DNA of 64,000 nt from Pirellulales bacterium (GTDB taxonomy: Bacteria; Planctomycetota; Planctomycetia; Pirellulales; Thermoguttaceae): NCBI GenBank assembly GCA_016935315.1, contig JAFGRD010000078.1, forward strand, positions 1 to 64,000, read 5' to 3'. Made by a program: the position numbers and the translations under genes. This document shows, in pieces, positions 55,893 through 64,000 of this stretch (its first letter is position 1; every line of letters starts with the position of its first letter). A model generated the notes under the pieces. That model made no database searches, was not told the origin of the DNA, and saw only the letters and a program-made list of their open reading frames with translations.

Positions 55893-57083
55893 ATGCTTGC
55901 TCGACTTGCTCTGCGGCTTGCCACCGAAGTCTCGCCTCGACTGGTGATGAAGGCGGGCTATCTTTGGGCCTTTAAGGGGATGCGCGCGATTCGGGCCTAT
56001 CGACGGAGGGTCAAGCGGGGAGAACTCTTCCCGCCGTTTCTGTTCCTGGCCCTGACCAACGCGTGCAACCTCCGCTGCCGGGGCTGCTGGATCCAGGCCC
56101 AAGGCCAGCCCCATCAACTTTCGGACGAAGACGTCGACGCCTTGATCCACGCCGGCAAGCGGCAGAAGTCGTTCTTTTACACGCTCTTGGGTGGCGAACC
56201 GATGCTTTATGGGGGCCTGTGGAACGTGATCCGTCGCCATCGCGATTGTTACTTCCAGATCATCACCAACGGGATGTTCTTCAACGAGGAAAACGTGCGG
56301 CGGATCCGCGAGGCGGGAAACGTCACGGTGCTGGTGAGTATCGACGGGCTGGAAGAAAACAACGACGACCGCCGCGGCCGGGGTGTTTACCGGGCAGCCA
56401 TGGAAGGGCTCACCCGGCTCAAGCAGCAGAAGATCCTCTTCGGCATTGCCACAACGGTCACGGGCAAGAATTTCGACGAGGTGGTCAGCGACGCATACGT
56501 CCAGCGATTCATCGACTGTGGGGCCATGTATCTGTGGTACTACGTCTATCGCCCGGTGGGCGTCGAGCCTTCGCCGGAGCTGTGTGTCCAGCGCGAGCAG
56601 CTCATCCAGCTCCGCAGGCGGTTGCTCCAACTGCGACGCACCCACCCGATCATCCTGATCGACACCTACTGGAACGCCGACGGCGAGGCCGTATGTCCGG
56701 CCGCGTTGGGGATGGGATTCCACATCGGCCCCCAAGGCAGCATCGAGCCCTGCCCGCCGCTGTCGTTCGCGTGCCAGACCATCCGCGACAACGACCGGAA
56801 TCTGTTTCGGACGATCAACGAGAGCAGCTTTCTGCGGGGATTCCAGACGTTCGTCAACGAGCGGACCCGGGGGTGTGTGATTCTGGAGCATCCCCAGGAG
56901 CTGGTCGAATACCTGCGCGCGGCGTCGGTGGGCGATTACAGCGGCCGCGACGCGCTGGGCGAAATCGCCGCCGGCACGCCCCGCAACAGCCACCACCTAC
57001 CGGGCGAAGAAGTCCCGGAAGACTATTGGTTCTATCGGCTGTTGAAAAAGCAGCTCTTCTTTGGCATGGGCGGTTACGCCTAA
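55893..57083 (+). CDS. Radical SAM protein of the triterpenoid cluster
   Basis: A 396-residue protein that would bind a 4Fe-4S cluster and cleave S-adenosylmethionine. The cluster motif is TNACNLRCRGCW (CxxxCxxC, near residue 58). TLLGGEPMLYGGLW, IITNGMFFN and VSIDGLEENND follow, the usual barrel elements. The C-terminal part has VCPAALGMGFHIGPQGSIEPCPPLSFAC, which could bind an extra cluster. It does not look like HpnH, whose Cys motif differs by eye. Start ATG 55893 and a TATAAT upstream support an independent transcript. It sits between the cyclase and hpnE, so modification of squalene, a hopanoid or a related lipid is the best guess. Not proven. Confidence 0.8.
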   Translation: MLARLALRLATEVSPRLVMKAGYLWAFKGMRAIRAYRRRVKRGELFPPFLFLALTNACNLRCRGCWIQAQGQPHQLSDEDVDALIHAGKRQKSFFYTLLGGEPMLYGGLWNVIRRHRDCYFQIITNGMFFNEENVRRIREAGNVTVLVSIDGLEENNDDRRGRGVYRAAMEGLTRLKQQKILFGIATTVTGKNFDEVVSDAYVQRFIDCGAMYLWYYVYRPVGVEPSPELCVQREQLIQLRRRLLQLRRTHPIILIDTYWNADGEAVCPAALGMGFHIGPQGSIEPCPPLSFACQTIRDNDRNLFRTINESSFLRGFQTFVNERTRGCVILEHPQELVEYLRAASVGDYSGRDALGEIAAGTPRNSHHLPGEEVPEDYWFYRLLKKQLFFGMGGYA

Positions 57084-57147
57084 GGGCTCGCGAAAGAACA
57101 GGTTGGGCATTCTTGCCGCTGGCAAGGCGGGGCCGACGCCCTTCCGG

Positions 57148-58581
57148 TCAGAGGCCCAACATCACGCGGGCCAAGCGTCCTCTCGGCAGATCGGGGACCA
57201 GGATGCGAGCGTTCCGGTGGAGTCTTTCGAAAACGGCTTCCGCGGCCAGGTATCCGCTGCGGACCGCGCCTTCCATGGTGGAGGGCCACCCGGTCGCCGT
57301 CCAGTCGCCCGCCAGAAAGAGGTTTTCGACGGGCGTTCGCTGTCCCGGTCGAAGATCGTCCAGCCCGGGGCAGGCGGAGAGGACGGCCGCCGGTCGGGTC
57401 GCCACGCGCCAGTGCAGCAGCCGGGCGCTGTGGGCGCTGGGCCAGAGCGACCGGAGGTCGCGCAGCACTTCGGCCAGAATGTCATCTCGGCGGCGGCCGC
57501 CGAGCATGTGCGAGGCACTGATCACAACCTGGTGATAGTGTGCCGAGCCCGAATCCGCCGAGAACGCGCCGGTTCTGTCGCGAAACAGCCACTGGCTCAA
57601 CTTCCCGATCAGCACCGCGTGGGGCAGTTCGGTCAGAGGCGCGTCGAACCAGAGGTGCACGGCCGTGATCGGTGCCGACCGGATCTGTTCCGTGCCTGAA
57701 AGGGCCGGTACCGCGGGGTGCGGTGTATTGGGAAACAGCGAGCGGATGCGGCGCCACGGCACGGCCAGGACCACGAAGTCCGACTCGCATCGCGACCCGT
57801 CCGAGAGCACCACGGCGCTGGCGCGACGCGCGTCGATCTCGATTCCCGCAACCGGGCTGTTCCGATGCACGGCCACTCCCTGCTCGCCCAGCCGTTTCGC
57901 CGCCCGGCGGTCGAAAAGCTCTTGCAGCGAGCATTGCGGCACGTGGAGTTCGCAGGCGCGGCGAGCCCCGAGGAAGCCGTCGACGAGCACCTTGCGCGAG
58001 GCGGACAGGGAGGCCCGATCGACCGTCTCGCCCAACGCGCTGACCAGCACGGTCGCCCAGAAGCGGTCGATCACCCGATCCGATTGACCCTGGCGTCGCA
58101 GCCATTGGCCGATGGTCTGCTCGTCGGGTCGGTTTGCGGCGGGCTGTCGGGCCAGACGCCACATGGCGTGGACGACGGCACACCGCTCGCGCCGTGTCAG
58201 ATAGCCCATCCGCAGCAGATCGGGCAAGAGGTGCAGCGGCGCCGGCAGCCAGCCGCGAGGGACCAGGTCATGCCGCGTGCCGTCGGGGCTGAAGAAGTGC
58301 AGCCTTGCGTACCGGTGAAAGCACTCGGCGACGCCGATTCGGCGACAGAAATCGGCGAAGTTGGTGCAGCAACCCATGCTGACGTGCCGGCAGAAGTCGA
58401 TCCATCGCCCGGTCTTCGGATCGCGGAACGAGCCGGCACGACCTCCCAGATGCTTCGCCCGCTCGTACAGGCTGACGTGGAGGCCGCCGGCGCGCAACGC
58501 CGCGGCGGCCGCCATCCCGGCCAGTCCGCCTCCGACGACAAGGACGCTCGGGCGGCGGAGTGGATCGGGGGCGCCGCTCAT
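57148..58581 (-). CDS. hpnE: Squalene synthesis desaturase/reductase HpnE
   Basis: The FAD-dependent oxidoreductase that reduces hydroxysqualene to squalene in the bacterial three-step pathway. The 477-residue product starts at ATG 58581 with the dinucleotide fold VLVVGGGLAGMAAAAALRAGG and SLYERAKHLGGRAGSF. It shows DFVVLAVPWRRI in the middle and a C-terminal FAD motif LFLAGDWTATGWPSTMEGAVRSGYLAAEAV. The start overlaps the hpnD stop (ATGA), indicating a coupled operon hpnC-hpnD-hpnE. It converges with the radical SAM gene with 64 bases between their stops. Confidence 0.93.
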   Translation of the reverse strand: MSGAPDPLRRPSVLVVGGGLAGMAAAAALRAGGLHVSLYERAKHLGGRAGSFRDPKTGRWIDFCRHVSMGCCTNFADFCRRIGVAECFHRYARLHFFSPDGTRHDLVPRGWLPAPLHLLPDLLRMGYLTRRERCAVVHAMWRLARQPAANRPDEQTIGQWLRRQGQSDRVIDRFWATVLVSALGETVDRASLSASRKVLVDGFLGARRACELHVPQCSLQELFDRRAAKRLGEQGVAVHRNSPVAGIEIDARRASAVVLSDGSRCESDFVVLAVPWRRIRSLFPNTPHPAVPALSGTEQIRSAPITAVHLWFDAPLTELPHAVLIGKLSQWLFRDRTGAFSADSGSAHYHQVVISASHMLGGRRRDDILAEVLRDLRSLWPSAHSARLLHWRVATRPAAVLSACPGLDDLRPGQRTPVENLFLAGDWTATGWPSTMEGAVRSGYLAAEAVFERLHRNARILVPDLPRGRLARVMLGL

Positions 58582-59516
58582 GACAGGGCGGCCACGCGAG
58601 GCGGCCAGAGGATCCATCGCGCGGCGATCTGCAGCTTCTTCGGACGGCTGAGGCGGACGCGACGCTGCAGCACGTCGGCCGGATGCCGTTTGATCTTCCT
58701 CAGCAGCGCCCGATAGGTGGACACCATCATGCCGAAGACCTGCCGGCCGTCGGGCTCGAGGTGGTCGATCAACTCGGCCCCTTCGCCGTAGAACCACTCG
58801 GCCCGGCCGATCTCGAACTCCATCAGCCGGACGAATCGTTCGTCGGCCACGCCGCGAAACAGGTCGTCGAGCGAATAGCCGCACTGCTGCAAGTCGGCCA
58901 GCGGCAGGTAGACGCGGTCCTGAGCAGAGTCTTCTTTCAGATCGCGCAGGATGTTGGTCAGTTGCAGCGCGATGCCGCACTTGCGTGCCGGTTCCAGGGC
59001 CTCGCGCCCGCGAAAACCCCAAATGTGGATGCAGGCCAGGCCCACGGCCGAGGCCACCCGCTCGCAATAGCCGGCCAACTCGTCGAACGTCTCGTAGCGC
59101 AGCCGGCTGAGATCCATGCCGACCCCGTCAATGACCGCCTGCAAGTGCTCGGGCGGGACGCCGTAGCGTTGGACGACGTCGGCCAGCGCCGGCAGCAACT
59201 CCGGCCCGCAGGGATAGTCGGAGTTCGCGGCCTGGCCGTTGGTCGCTGCCCGGCGCGGGGAGGGAGTGAACTGTCCCCGCAGCGCCTGTCTGAGGGCGTT
59301 GCGCCACTTGTCCAGCGATTGGCGTCGCAACTCGGCCGGCAACGGGTCGTCGGCCAGATCGTCGGTATGGCGCATGAAGGCGTACAAGGCATCCATCGCT
59401 CGGCGTTTGTCGCGCGACAGCCCGAGAAAACACGGATAGAAGTTCGAGCCGGAACGACGCGCCAAGCGGTGACAGGCCTGATAGCTGAGGTCGATCGCCT
59501 CGCGGGTCAGATTCAT
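58578..59516 (-). CDS. hpnD: Presqualene diphosphate synthase HpnD
   Basis: Condenses two farnesyl diphosphates to presqualene diphosphate, the first committed step to squalene. The 312-residue protein starts at ATG 59516 (GGGAG, 6-base spacer; the longer frame is not needed). Both Asp-rich motifs of the squalene/phytoene synthase fold are visible: MRHTDDLADDP near residue 48 and LTNILRDLKEDSAQDRVYLP near 205. GSNFYPCFLGLSRDKRRAMDALYAFMR near the start is typical of this family. It overlaps hpnC upstream and hpnE downstream by 4 bases each. Confidence 0.94.
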   Translation of the reverse strand: MNLTREAIDLSYQACHRLARRSGSNFYPCFLGLSRDKRRAMDALYAFMRHTDDLADDPLPAELRRQSLDKWRNALRQALRGQFTPSPRRAATNGQAANSDYPCGPELLPALADVVQRYGVPPEHLQAVIDGVGMDLSRLRYETFDELAGYCERVASAVGLACIHIWGFRGREALEPARKCGIALQLTNILRDLKEDSAQDRVYLPLADLQQCGYSLDDLFRGVADERFVRLMEFEIGRAEWFYGEGAELIDHLEPDGRQVFGMMVSTYRALLRKIKRHPADVLQRRVRLSRPKKLQIAARWILWPPRVAALS

Positions 59517-60439
59517 GGGCCGCTCCCGGTGAGGAGCCCTCGTTTGAGCCGCCACCAACAGTCGAGGAGAATTCGCAGTTTGGCCATTCTAGGAATCTTC
59601 GGACGGACTGTCCAGACATCGAAATCCTGTTGCCGAATGGCGTCGGTCACGGCCAATCCGCCTCGGACAAACAGGGCCACCGGGACCCGTAATTCGGGTG
59701 GCATGAGTTCCACCAACGGCCAGCCCCGGCGTAACCAGGCTTCGGCGTCTTCGACCTTGGCGGCCAGCAGCCGCCGAAACGCCTCGTTGCAGCGGCGATG
59801 CGTGAAGTCCTCCTCAGCGTATCCGAATCGCCGGCAGTCGGCCTGGGGAAGATAGACCCTTCCGCGCTGATAGTCTCGGGCGACGTCCTGCCAGAAGTTG
59901 GCCAGTTGCAGTCCGGTGCAGATCGAGTCGGCAAGCCGCGATCGCTCGGGAGTGTGGCACCGGCCCAGATACAGCACCAGCCGCCCGACTGGATTGGCCG
60001 AGTAGCGGCAGTACTGCAACAACTGATCGAACTGATCGTATCGCACAACGCGTTGGTCCTGGCGGAAGGCCACCAGCAGATCGACAAACGGGTCGATCGG
60101 TATCTCGAATTTCCGGATCGTGTCGGCCAATGCGACGAACACCGGATGTTGCGTCTTGCCCGCATAGCAGCCGCGAAGCTGAGCCTCCCACCAATGCAGC
60201 AAGGCCAGGCTCTGCTTGGGGTCGCCGATTTCGTCGGCCAGATCGTCCGCCCAGCGGCAATAAGCATAGACGTTGCAGAAGTGCTGCCGCAACGTTCGGG
60301 GCAGTAGAAAGCTCGCCACGGTGAAGTTCTCGTAATGGCGTCTTGCCAGCCGCCGGCAATACCGGCGGCTTCGCCTTGGGGAAATCGGTTCGGGCGGATG
60401 GGCGCTTGGCCCATACCGATTCAGATCGCTGGAGAACAC
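59513..60439 (-). CDS. hpnC: Hydroxysqualene synthase HpnC
   Basis: Converts presqualene diphosphate to hydroxysqualene, the second step to squalene. The core shows RRHYENFTVASFLLPR, YAYCRWADDLADE with the first Asp-rich motif, and LQLANFWQDVARDYQRGRVYLP with the second. Length from the chosen start is about 308 residues. The start is uncertain: GTG 60439 gives a family-like length, GTG 60535 a longer Arg/Ser-rich extension, and neither has a good ribosome binding site. It is first in the tightly overlapped hpnC-hpnD-hpnE operon. A dispersed repeat lies immediately upstream. Confidence 0.88.
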   Translation of the reverse strand: MFSSDLNRYGPSAHPPEPISPRRSRRYCRRLARRHYENFTVASFLLPRTLRQHFCNVYAYCRWADDLADEIGDPKQSLALLHWWEAQLRGCYAGKTQHPVFVALADTIRKFEIPIDPFVDLLVAFRQDQRVVRYDQFDQLLQYCRYSANPVGRLVLYLGRCHTPERSRLADSICTGLQLANFWQDVARDYQRGRVYLPQADCRRFGYAEEDFTHRRCNEAFRRLLAAKVEDAEAWLRRGWPLVELMPPELRVPVALFVRGGLAVTDAIRQQDFDVWTVRPKIPRMAKLRILLDCWWRLKRGLLTGSGP

Positions 60440-60540
60440 GAGGATTCCGGAGGTGCTTCGTCGCCACGGCCGATCGCGACTGGACGACCGACCGTTGCCT
60501 GGGTTTCGCGATACAAGTTTCTGTCTGGAAAGCACTTATT

Positions 60541-60580
60541 AACGCTGGCACAACCAATGCGCGAGGGGGACCAACGGGAG
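60541..60580. repeat. Half-copy of the dispersed intergenic element (left half)
   Basis: This stretch lines up without gaps with 46261-46300. The shared core is ATGCGCGAGGG followed two bases on by CCAACGGGAG; about ten of the 40 bases differ. It lies in the divergent gap between hpnC and ispH. Downstream bases add a small stem (GGGGGA...TTCCCCC), so the palindromic character is kept locally. Confidence 0.6.
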
Positions 60581-60644
60581 TTCCCCCAGCCCTAGCCAGG
60601 AAGAGACCGTACCATTATGATGGTTTTTGACCAGCGAGGGAACC

Positions 60645-61577
60645 ATGCAGATCTTGTTGGCCGGCCCACGGGGATTCTGTGCCGGCGTGAACATGGCGAT
60701 CGAAAGCCTGCAGTCGGCAATCCGTCTGTTCGGAACGCCGGTGTACGTTTATCACGAGATCGTCCACAACAAGTGGGTGGTAGAGCGGTTTCGCCGGCTA
60801 GGGGCGGTCTTCGTCGACGATCTCGCAGAGGTCCCCCTCGGGGGCCATCTGCTCTATTCGGCCCACGGTGTTTCGCCGGCCGTTCGCCGCGTGGCCGCCC
60901 AGCGGCGGCTGCAGGTCGTCGACGCGACCTGCCCGCTGGTCACCAAGGTCCACAAGGAAGCGATCCGATACGCCCGATCTGATTACACCGTCGTGCTGAT
61001 CGGCCACGACGGCCATGACGAGGTGTTGGGCACAATGGGGGAAGCGCCCGGATCGATAGTGCTGGTGCAGACGCCCGCGGACGTCGATCGGCTGGAAGTG
61101 GACAACGCGGAGAAACTGGCCTACCTGACACAGACCACCTTGTCGCTGGACGACGCCCGAGAGATCATCGATCTGCTGCGGCGTCGGTATCCCAACATCG
61201 TGGGTCCCCGGAGAGACGACATCTGCTTCGCCACGCAGAACCGTCAAAGGGCGGTTCAGACGCTCTCTCGCGACGCAGACGTCGTGCTGGTCGTCGGTAG
61301 TGCGAACAGCTCGAACAGCCAACGGCTGGCCGAGTTGGCTCGAGCCGGCGGCGTGCCGTCCCATTTGATCGACGGGCCGTCCGACATCGACCTGGGATGG
61401 TTCTCCGGCGACGAAACGGTGTCGATCACCGCCGGGGCAAGTGCTCCCGAGACGGTCGTCCAGCAGTGCGTTGACCTGCTGCGGAGACAATTCGGGGCCA
61501 CGGTCCAGACGCGGACCATCTGCGAGGAACAAGTGCGGTTCACGTTGCCGGAGCCGTTGCGAGAAGAACGACCATGA
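60645..61577 (+). CDS. ispH: 4-hydroxy-3-methylbut-2-enyl diphosphate reductase
   Basis: The last enzyme of the MEP pathway, giving isopentenyl and dimethylallyl diphosphate. The 310-residue protein keeps all three cluster-binding Cys at Cys12 (RGFCAGVN), Cys96 (DATCPLV) and about Cys194 (DDICFATQNRQ), with spacing close to the E. coli enzyme. The motifs EIVHNKWVVE, GVSP, HDGHDEVLGTMGE and SSNSQRL are also present. ATG 60645 follows GAGGG. The downstream enolase-like gene overlaps its stop by 4 bases. Its position next to hpnCDE places precursor supply and squalene synthesis in one neighbourhood. Confidence 0.96.
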   Translation: MQILLAGPRGFCAGVNMAIESLQSAIRLFGTPVYVYHEIVHNKWVVERFRRLGAVFVDDLAEVPLGGHLLYSAHGVSPAVRRVAAQRRLQVVDATCPLVTKVHKEAIRYARSDYTVVLIGHDGHDEVLGTMGEAPGSIVLVQTPADVDRLEVDNAEKLAYLTQTTLSLDDAREIIDLLRRRYPNIVGPRRDDICFATQNRQRAVQTLSRDADVVLVVGSANSSNSQRLAELARAGGVPSHLIDGPSDIDLGWFSGDETVSITAGASAPETVVQQCVDLLRRQFGATVQTRTICEEQVRFTLPEPLREERP

Positions 61578-62632
61578 CGATCAACGACCTGGAACTGAGT
61601 CTGATCGAGATTGACCGGCCGCCGTCGGGGGAGCCGGTTCGTTCGCTTCTGGTGCGATTGTCGGGCGATTCGGGCTTCGAGGGCTGGGGGGAATCGACGA
61701 CTGCCTGGCGACCGGCGGAGCTATCCGCTCGCCGTGATGTGCTGATGCCGGCGCTGGCCGGTCGGAGCGTCTTCGACATCGAAGACTTGCTCGACCTGGA
61801 GGTGCTTTCCGATCCAGCGTTGCGGGCCGCCATCGAAATGGCCTCTTGGGACCTTGCCGGGCGCGTTGTCGGGCAACCGGTTTGCCACCTTTTCGGAGGC
61901 GGGTATCGCCGGCAAGTCCCGTTGGCGGTCCGACTCGAATGCGGTGCTTCGGGTTGTCCCGACGATCTTGTTCAACTCGCCCGGGAACTGGCCGAGCAGG
62001 GATTTCACTGCCAGATCGTGGTCTCCAGCGGCCAGCCTCAGTGCGACCTGGAGACGATCCGCACGATTCGCGAGAGCGTCGGGGATCGGGCGGAGTTGCG
62101 ATACGACGCGATGGCACGGTTCGACCCGGAGACGGCTCGCGAACTGTGCGGTGAGCTGGAAGTGCACGGTCTGCAGTTCGTGCTCGATCCGCTGGATACC
62201 GGCGATCTCCACTCGATCGCCGCGCTGCGACGACAGACGAGCGTGCCTTTGGCGATATGGCGCGACGTGCACGACTCCAGCGACGTGCTGGCAGTGGTTC
62301 GCAGCGGGGCAGCGGCGTTCGTCGTGGTCGATCCGCAACAGGTCGGCGGCATGGTCCCCGCGCGGAAATGTGCGGCAGTGGCCGAGGCGGCCGGCATCGG
62401 TGCCGTGTTGGGCGGGGGGCCCTCGCTGGGAATCGCCACCGCCGCCATGCTGCAACTGGCGGCGGCCATTCCCGCCTTCGCAAGTGGCAACGAATGCGGC
62501 TACCGCCAGCTTCAAGACGACGTGCTGAGCGAACCGCTGGAGTCGGTCGACGGCATGATCACCGTGCCCACCGCACCGGGCCTGGGTATCGAGGTCGATC
62601 GGGCCAAGGTGGAGCGCTACCAGGTCACGTAA
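61574..62632 (+). CDS. Enolase-superfamily protein lacking key catalytic lysines
   Basis: A 352-residue protein with the two-domain layout of the mandelate racemase/muconate cycloisomerase group (WGESTTAW near residue 37, AAIEMASWDLAGRVVGQPVCHLFGG near 85). The usual catalytic signature is eroded. Where KxK is expected near residue 147 the sequence reads FHCQIVVSSG. Where the second catalytic Lys is expected near 250 it reads VVVDPQQVGGM. Metal-ligand positions read RYDAM, VLDPLD and WRDVH, so a partly acidic site remains. It starts at ATG 61574, overlapping the ispH stop. It may be a pseudoenzyme or carry out different chemistry; I assign no reaction. Confidence 0.75.
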   Translation: MTINDLELSLIEIDRPPSGEPVRSLLVRLSGDSGFEGWGESTTAWRPAELSARRDVLMPALAGRSVFDIEDLLDLEVLSDPALRAAIEMASWDLAGRVVGQPVCHLFGGGYRRQVPLAVRLECGASGCPDDLVQLARELAEQGFHCQIVVSSGQPQCDLETIRTIRESVGDRAELRYDAMARFDPETARELCGELEVHGLQFVLDPLDTGDLHSIAALRRQTSVPLAIWRDVHDSSDVLAVVRSGAAAFVVVDPQQVGGMVPARKCAAVAEAAGIGAVLGGGPSLGIATAAMLQLAAAIPAFASGNECGYRQLQDDVLSEPLESVDGMITVPTAPGLGIEVDRAKVERYQVT

Positions 62633-62644
62633 CGCGGCGCGGCG

Positions 62645-63085
62645 TCAACTCTGGATATAGTCCTTCATGAAACGGTTCTCCATCGCCAGGCGGTCGTGCT
62701 GCGCCTTGACCACGTCGCCGATCGAGACCATCCCGACCAGCTTCCCCTGCGAGAGCACCGGAAGGTGGCGAATCCGCTTGCTGGTCATCAAGCCCATGAC
62801 ATTCTCCACCGCGTCGTCGGGCGAGCCGGTGAGCAGATCGCTGCTCATGATGTCGGCGACCTTGGCCTCGGCCAGAGGGTCTCGCCCGGCCGCGCAGGCG
62901 TGCAGGATGTCGCGCTCGGTAATGATTCCCACGGGCTTTCCTTCGGCTTCGTCTGCTTGCTCGTACACCAGCAGCGAGCCGACGTTATGCTCTGCCAGCG
63001 TCCGCACGACGTCCTGCAGCGTCGCCTCGGGACCGATCGTGTAAACGGTCTTGCCCTTCGCCTTGAGGATTTCATCCAGCTTCAT
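62645..63085 (-). CDS. Two-CBS-domain protein
   Basis: A 146-residue protein consisting of a single CBS pair (Bateman module), a sensor of adenine nucleotides or related ligands. CBS1 shows TVYTIGPEATLQDVVRTLAEHNVGSLLV and GIITERDIL; CBS2 shows SDLLTGSPDDAVENVMGLMTSKRIRHLPVL and LVGMVSIGDVV. The pattern is complete, and no catalytic domain is attached, so it probably regulates a partner protein. It converges on the enolase-like gene with 12 bases between stops. Confidence 0.9.
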   Translation of the reverse strand: MKLDEILKAKGKTVYTIGPEATLQDVVRTLAEHNVGSLLVYEQADEAEGKPVGIITERDILHACAAGRDPLAEAKVADIMSSDLLTGSPDDAVENVMGLMTSKRIRHLPVLSQGKLVGMVSIGDVVKAQHDRLAMENRFMKDYIQS

Positions 63086-63257
63086 GACCTGTTTCCTCGC
63101 TTGTGCGGTGCAACGGGGAACTGCCGCCCATGTCGCGGCCGCCGTAGGGCGGACGGACCTGCCGGATCATCATATGTCTGCGGCCCACCCAAGTCAATCG
63201 AGATTTGCCCCCGGCGAATGGACCCGGACCTGCCCGCTGGGGTGATTCGCGGAGAGC

Positions 63258-64000
63258 TCACCGCGCGGGCAATCCGGCGATGCGAAGGTTCCGGAACGAC
63301 AGGTCGGTCGTCGGGTCGTGGCCCTGGATGATGAGCGTGCCCGGATCGAGGCGGAGCCCCTTGCGCGGATTGGCGTCGGGCGCCCGCGTGTCCGTCCAAT
63401 CGCTCACCTGGTAGCCGTTGACCCAGGCGGCCATGTGCCGGTCGTCCGCGTGCAACGTCATGCGGAACCACTGGAAGTCGTCGGCCACGACCTTCCGGGC
63501 GTTTTGCCGGCGGAAAATGCCGCCGGTGCCGCAATCCTGCGGCTTGGTCCGGTCGCCGTCGACGTAGCCGTTTTGAATCTGGCACTCGTAGCCGTTCATG
63601 GGGTCCCCGGGAATGCTGCGGAAGAAGACTCCCGAGTTCAGGGCCCGGCCGTTGACGAACACCTCCAGTTGCAGCGTGAAGTCGTCGTATTGGCCCGTGC
63701 TCTCGAGCATTCCTCGACCGTTCTTCACGTTGAGCCAACCCTCGGGCGTGACGGAGAAGACGCTCTGCATCTCGGGGTAGGTTCTCCAGCCGGCCAGGTC
63801 CTTGCCGTTGAAGAGCGACTTCGTGGCCAAGGGTCTGAGCTTGACGTTGCGGAATTGGATCTTGCCCTGGCGGAATTGCAGCCCGATGAATCCGCGCCCC
63901 AACGGCTTCGGATCGGTGTATTCGAGGACGACCTCTCCATCGAGCTTCACGGTGAACTGGGCCCCGTCGGCGATGATCTCGAACGATTGCCAGTCCGCGC
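63258..64000 (-). CDS. DUF1080 (3-keto-disaccharide hydrolase-type) protein, 5' end outside the window
   Basis: The frame is open from the stop at 63258 to the end of the window, so the N-terminus is missing. The visible part (about 247 residues) shows two related jelly-roll segments. The first is a tail (WQSFEIIADGAQFTVKLDGE, then FIGLQFRQGKIQFRNVKLRPL). The second is complete: LFNGKDLAGWRTYP, SGVFFRSIPGDPMNGYECQIQNG, NGYQVSDWTD and LIIQGHDPTTDLSFRNLRIAGLP, all DUF1080 landmarks. Family members are mostly exported sugar-cleaving proteins. The first fragment indicates a tandem two-domain protein, with likely signal peptide beyond the window. Confidence 0.85.
   Translation of the reverse strand, partial: ADWQSFEIIADGAQFTVKLDGEVVLEYTDPKPLGRGFIGLQFRQGKIQFRNVKLRPLATKSLFNGKDLAGWRTYPEMQSVFSVTPEGWLNVKNGRGMLESTGQYDDFTLQLEVFVNGRALNSGVFFRSIPGDPMNGYECQIQNGYVDGDRTKPQDCGTGGIFRRQNARKVVADDFQWFRMTLHADDRHMAAWVNGYQVSDWTDTRAPDANPRKGLRLDPGTLIIQGHDPTTDLSFRNLRIAGLPAR

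Overview
This 64 kb window is GC-rich chromosomal DNA, most probably from a planctomycete of the Pirellulales type. The evidence is family content: two giant secreted proteins whose N-termini carry LEPR-XLL-like motifs and whose C-termini carry dockerin-like repeats, a three-gene squalene pathway (HpnC, HpnD, HpnE) beside a squalene-hopene-type cyclase, DUF1080 and CotH proteins, a sulfatase relic, and a full Gram-negative LPS gene set. I saw no rRNA, tRNA, CRISPR array, integrase or intact insertion sequence. The species assignment is inference, since no database search was possible.

Layout. 1-5.3 kb: a low-GC patch with a possible small ORF, then a minus-strand group FolK-deoxynucleoside kinase fusion, PanC and a prolipoprotein diacylglyceryl transferase with a PDZ insert, plus a small secreted Cys/Tyr-rich protein. 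5.3-15.7 kb: a Tad/Flp pilus locus. It starts with a stand-alone sigma-54 activator, followed by a good sigma-54 promoter, three paralogous Flp-like prepilins, a prepilin peptidase, TadE, CpaB, a TadG-like protein, TadA, TadB and TadC. 16.3-31.9 kb: a secreted transglutaminase-fold protein, a 2104-residue protein with 21 FG-GAP-like repeats in three sets of seven, a secreted cupin, and a 1941-residue CotH/lamin-tail protein that shares its C-terminal module with the first giant.

32-39.2 kb: a glycosyltransferase, a frameshifted helicase pseudogene, a TolC-like protein, an HDOD protein paired with a hybrid histidine kinase, and a sulfatase fragment. 39.3-46.2 kb: an LPS block with O-antigen ligase, GT87 and GT4 glycosyltransferases, a WaaP-like kinase, a WaaF-like heptosyltransferase and LpxK. 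46.3-51.8 kb: a Tat-exported aldo/keto reductase, TilS, a 0.6 kb structured non-coding stretch, RNase Y and a YmdB-family phosphodiesterase.

51.8-62.6 kb: an isoprenoid/triterpenoid block. It holds a DUF116-polyprenyl synthetase fusion, the cyclase, a radical SAM protein, HpnE, HpnD, HpnC, IspH and a degenerate enolase-superfamily protein. IspH supplies isoprenoid precursors, the prenyl synthetase may elongate them, HpnCDE make squalene and the cyclase closes it into a polycyclic lipid. The window closes with a CBS-domain protein and a DUF1080 protein cut by the window end.

The most interesting points are the sigma-54 wiring of the pilus locus, the three probable seven-bladed propellers in one protein, the PDZ-containing Lgt, the DUF116-prenyltransferase fusion and radical SAM gene in the triterpenoid block, the structured leader before RNase Y, and a dispersed palindromic element present at three sites.
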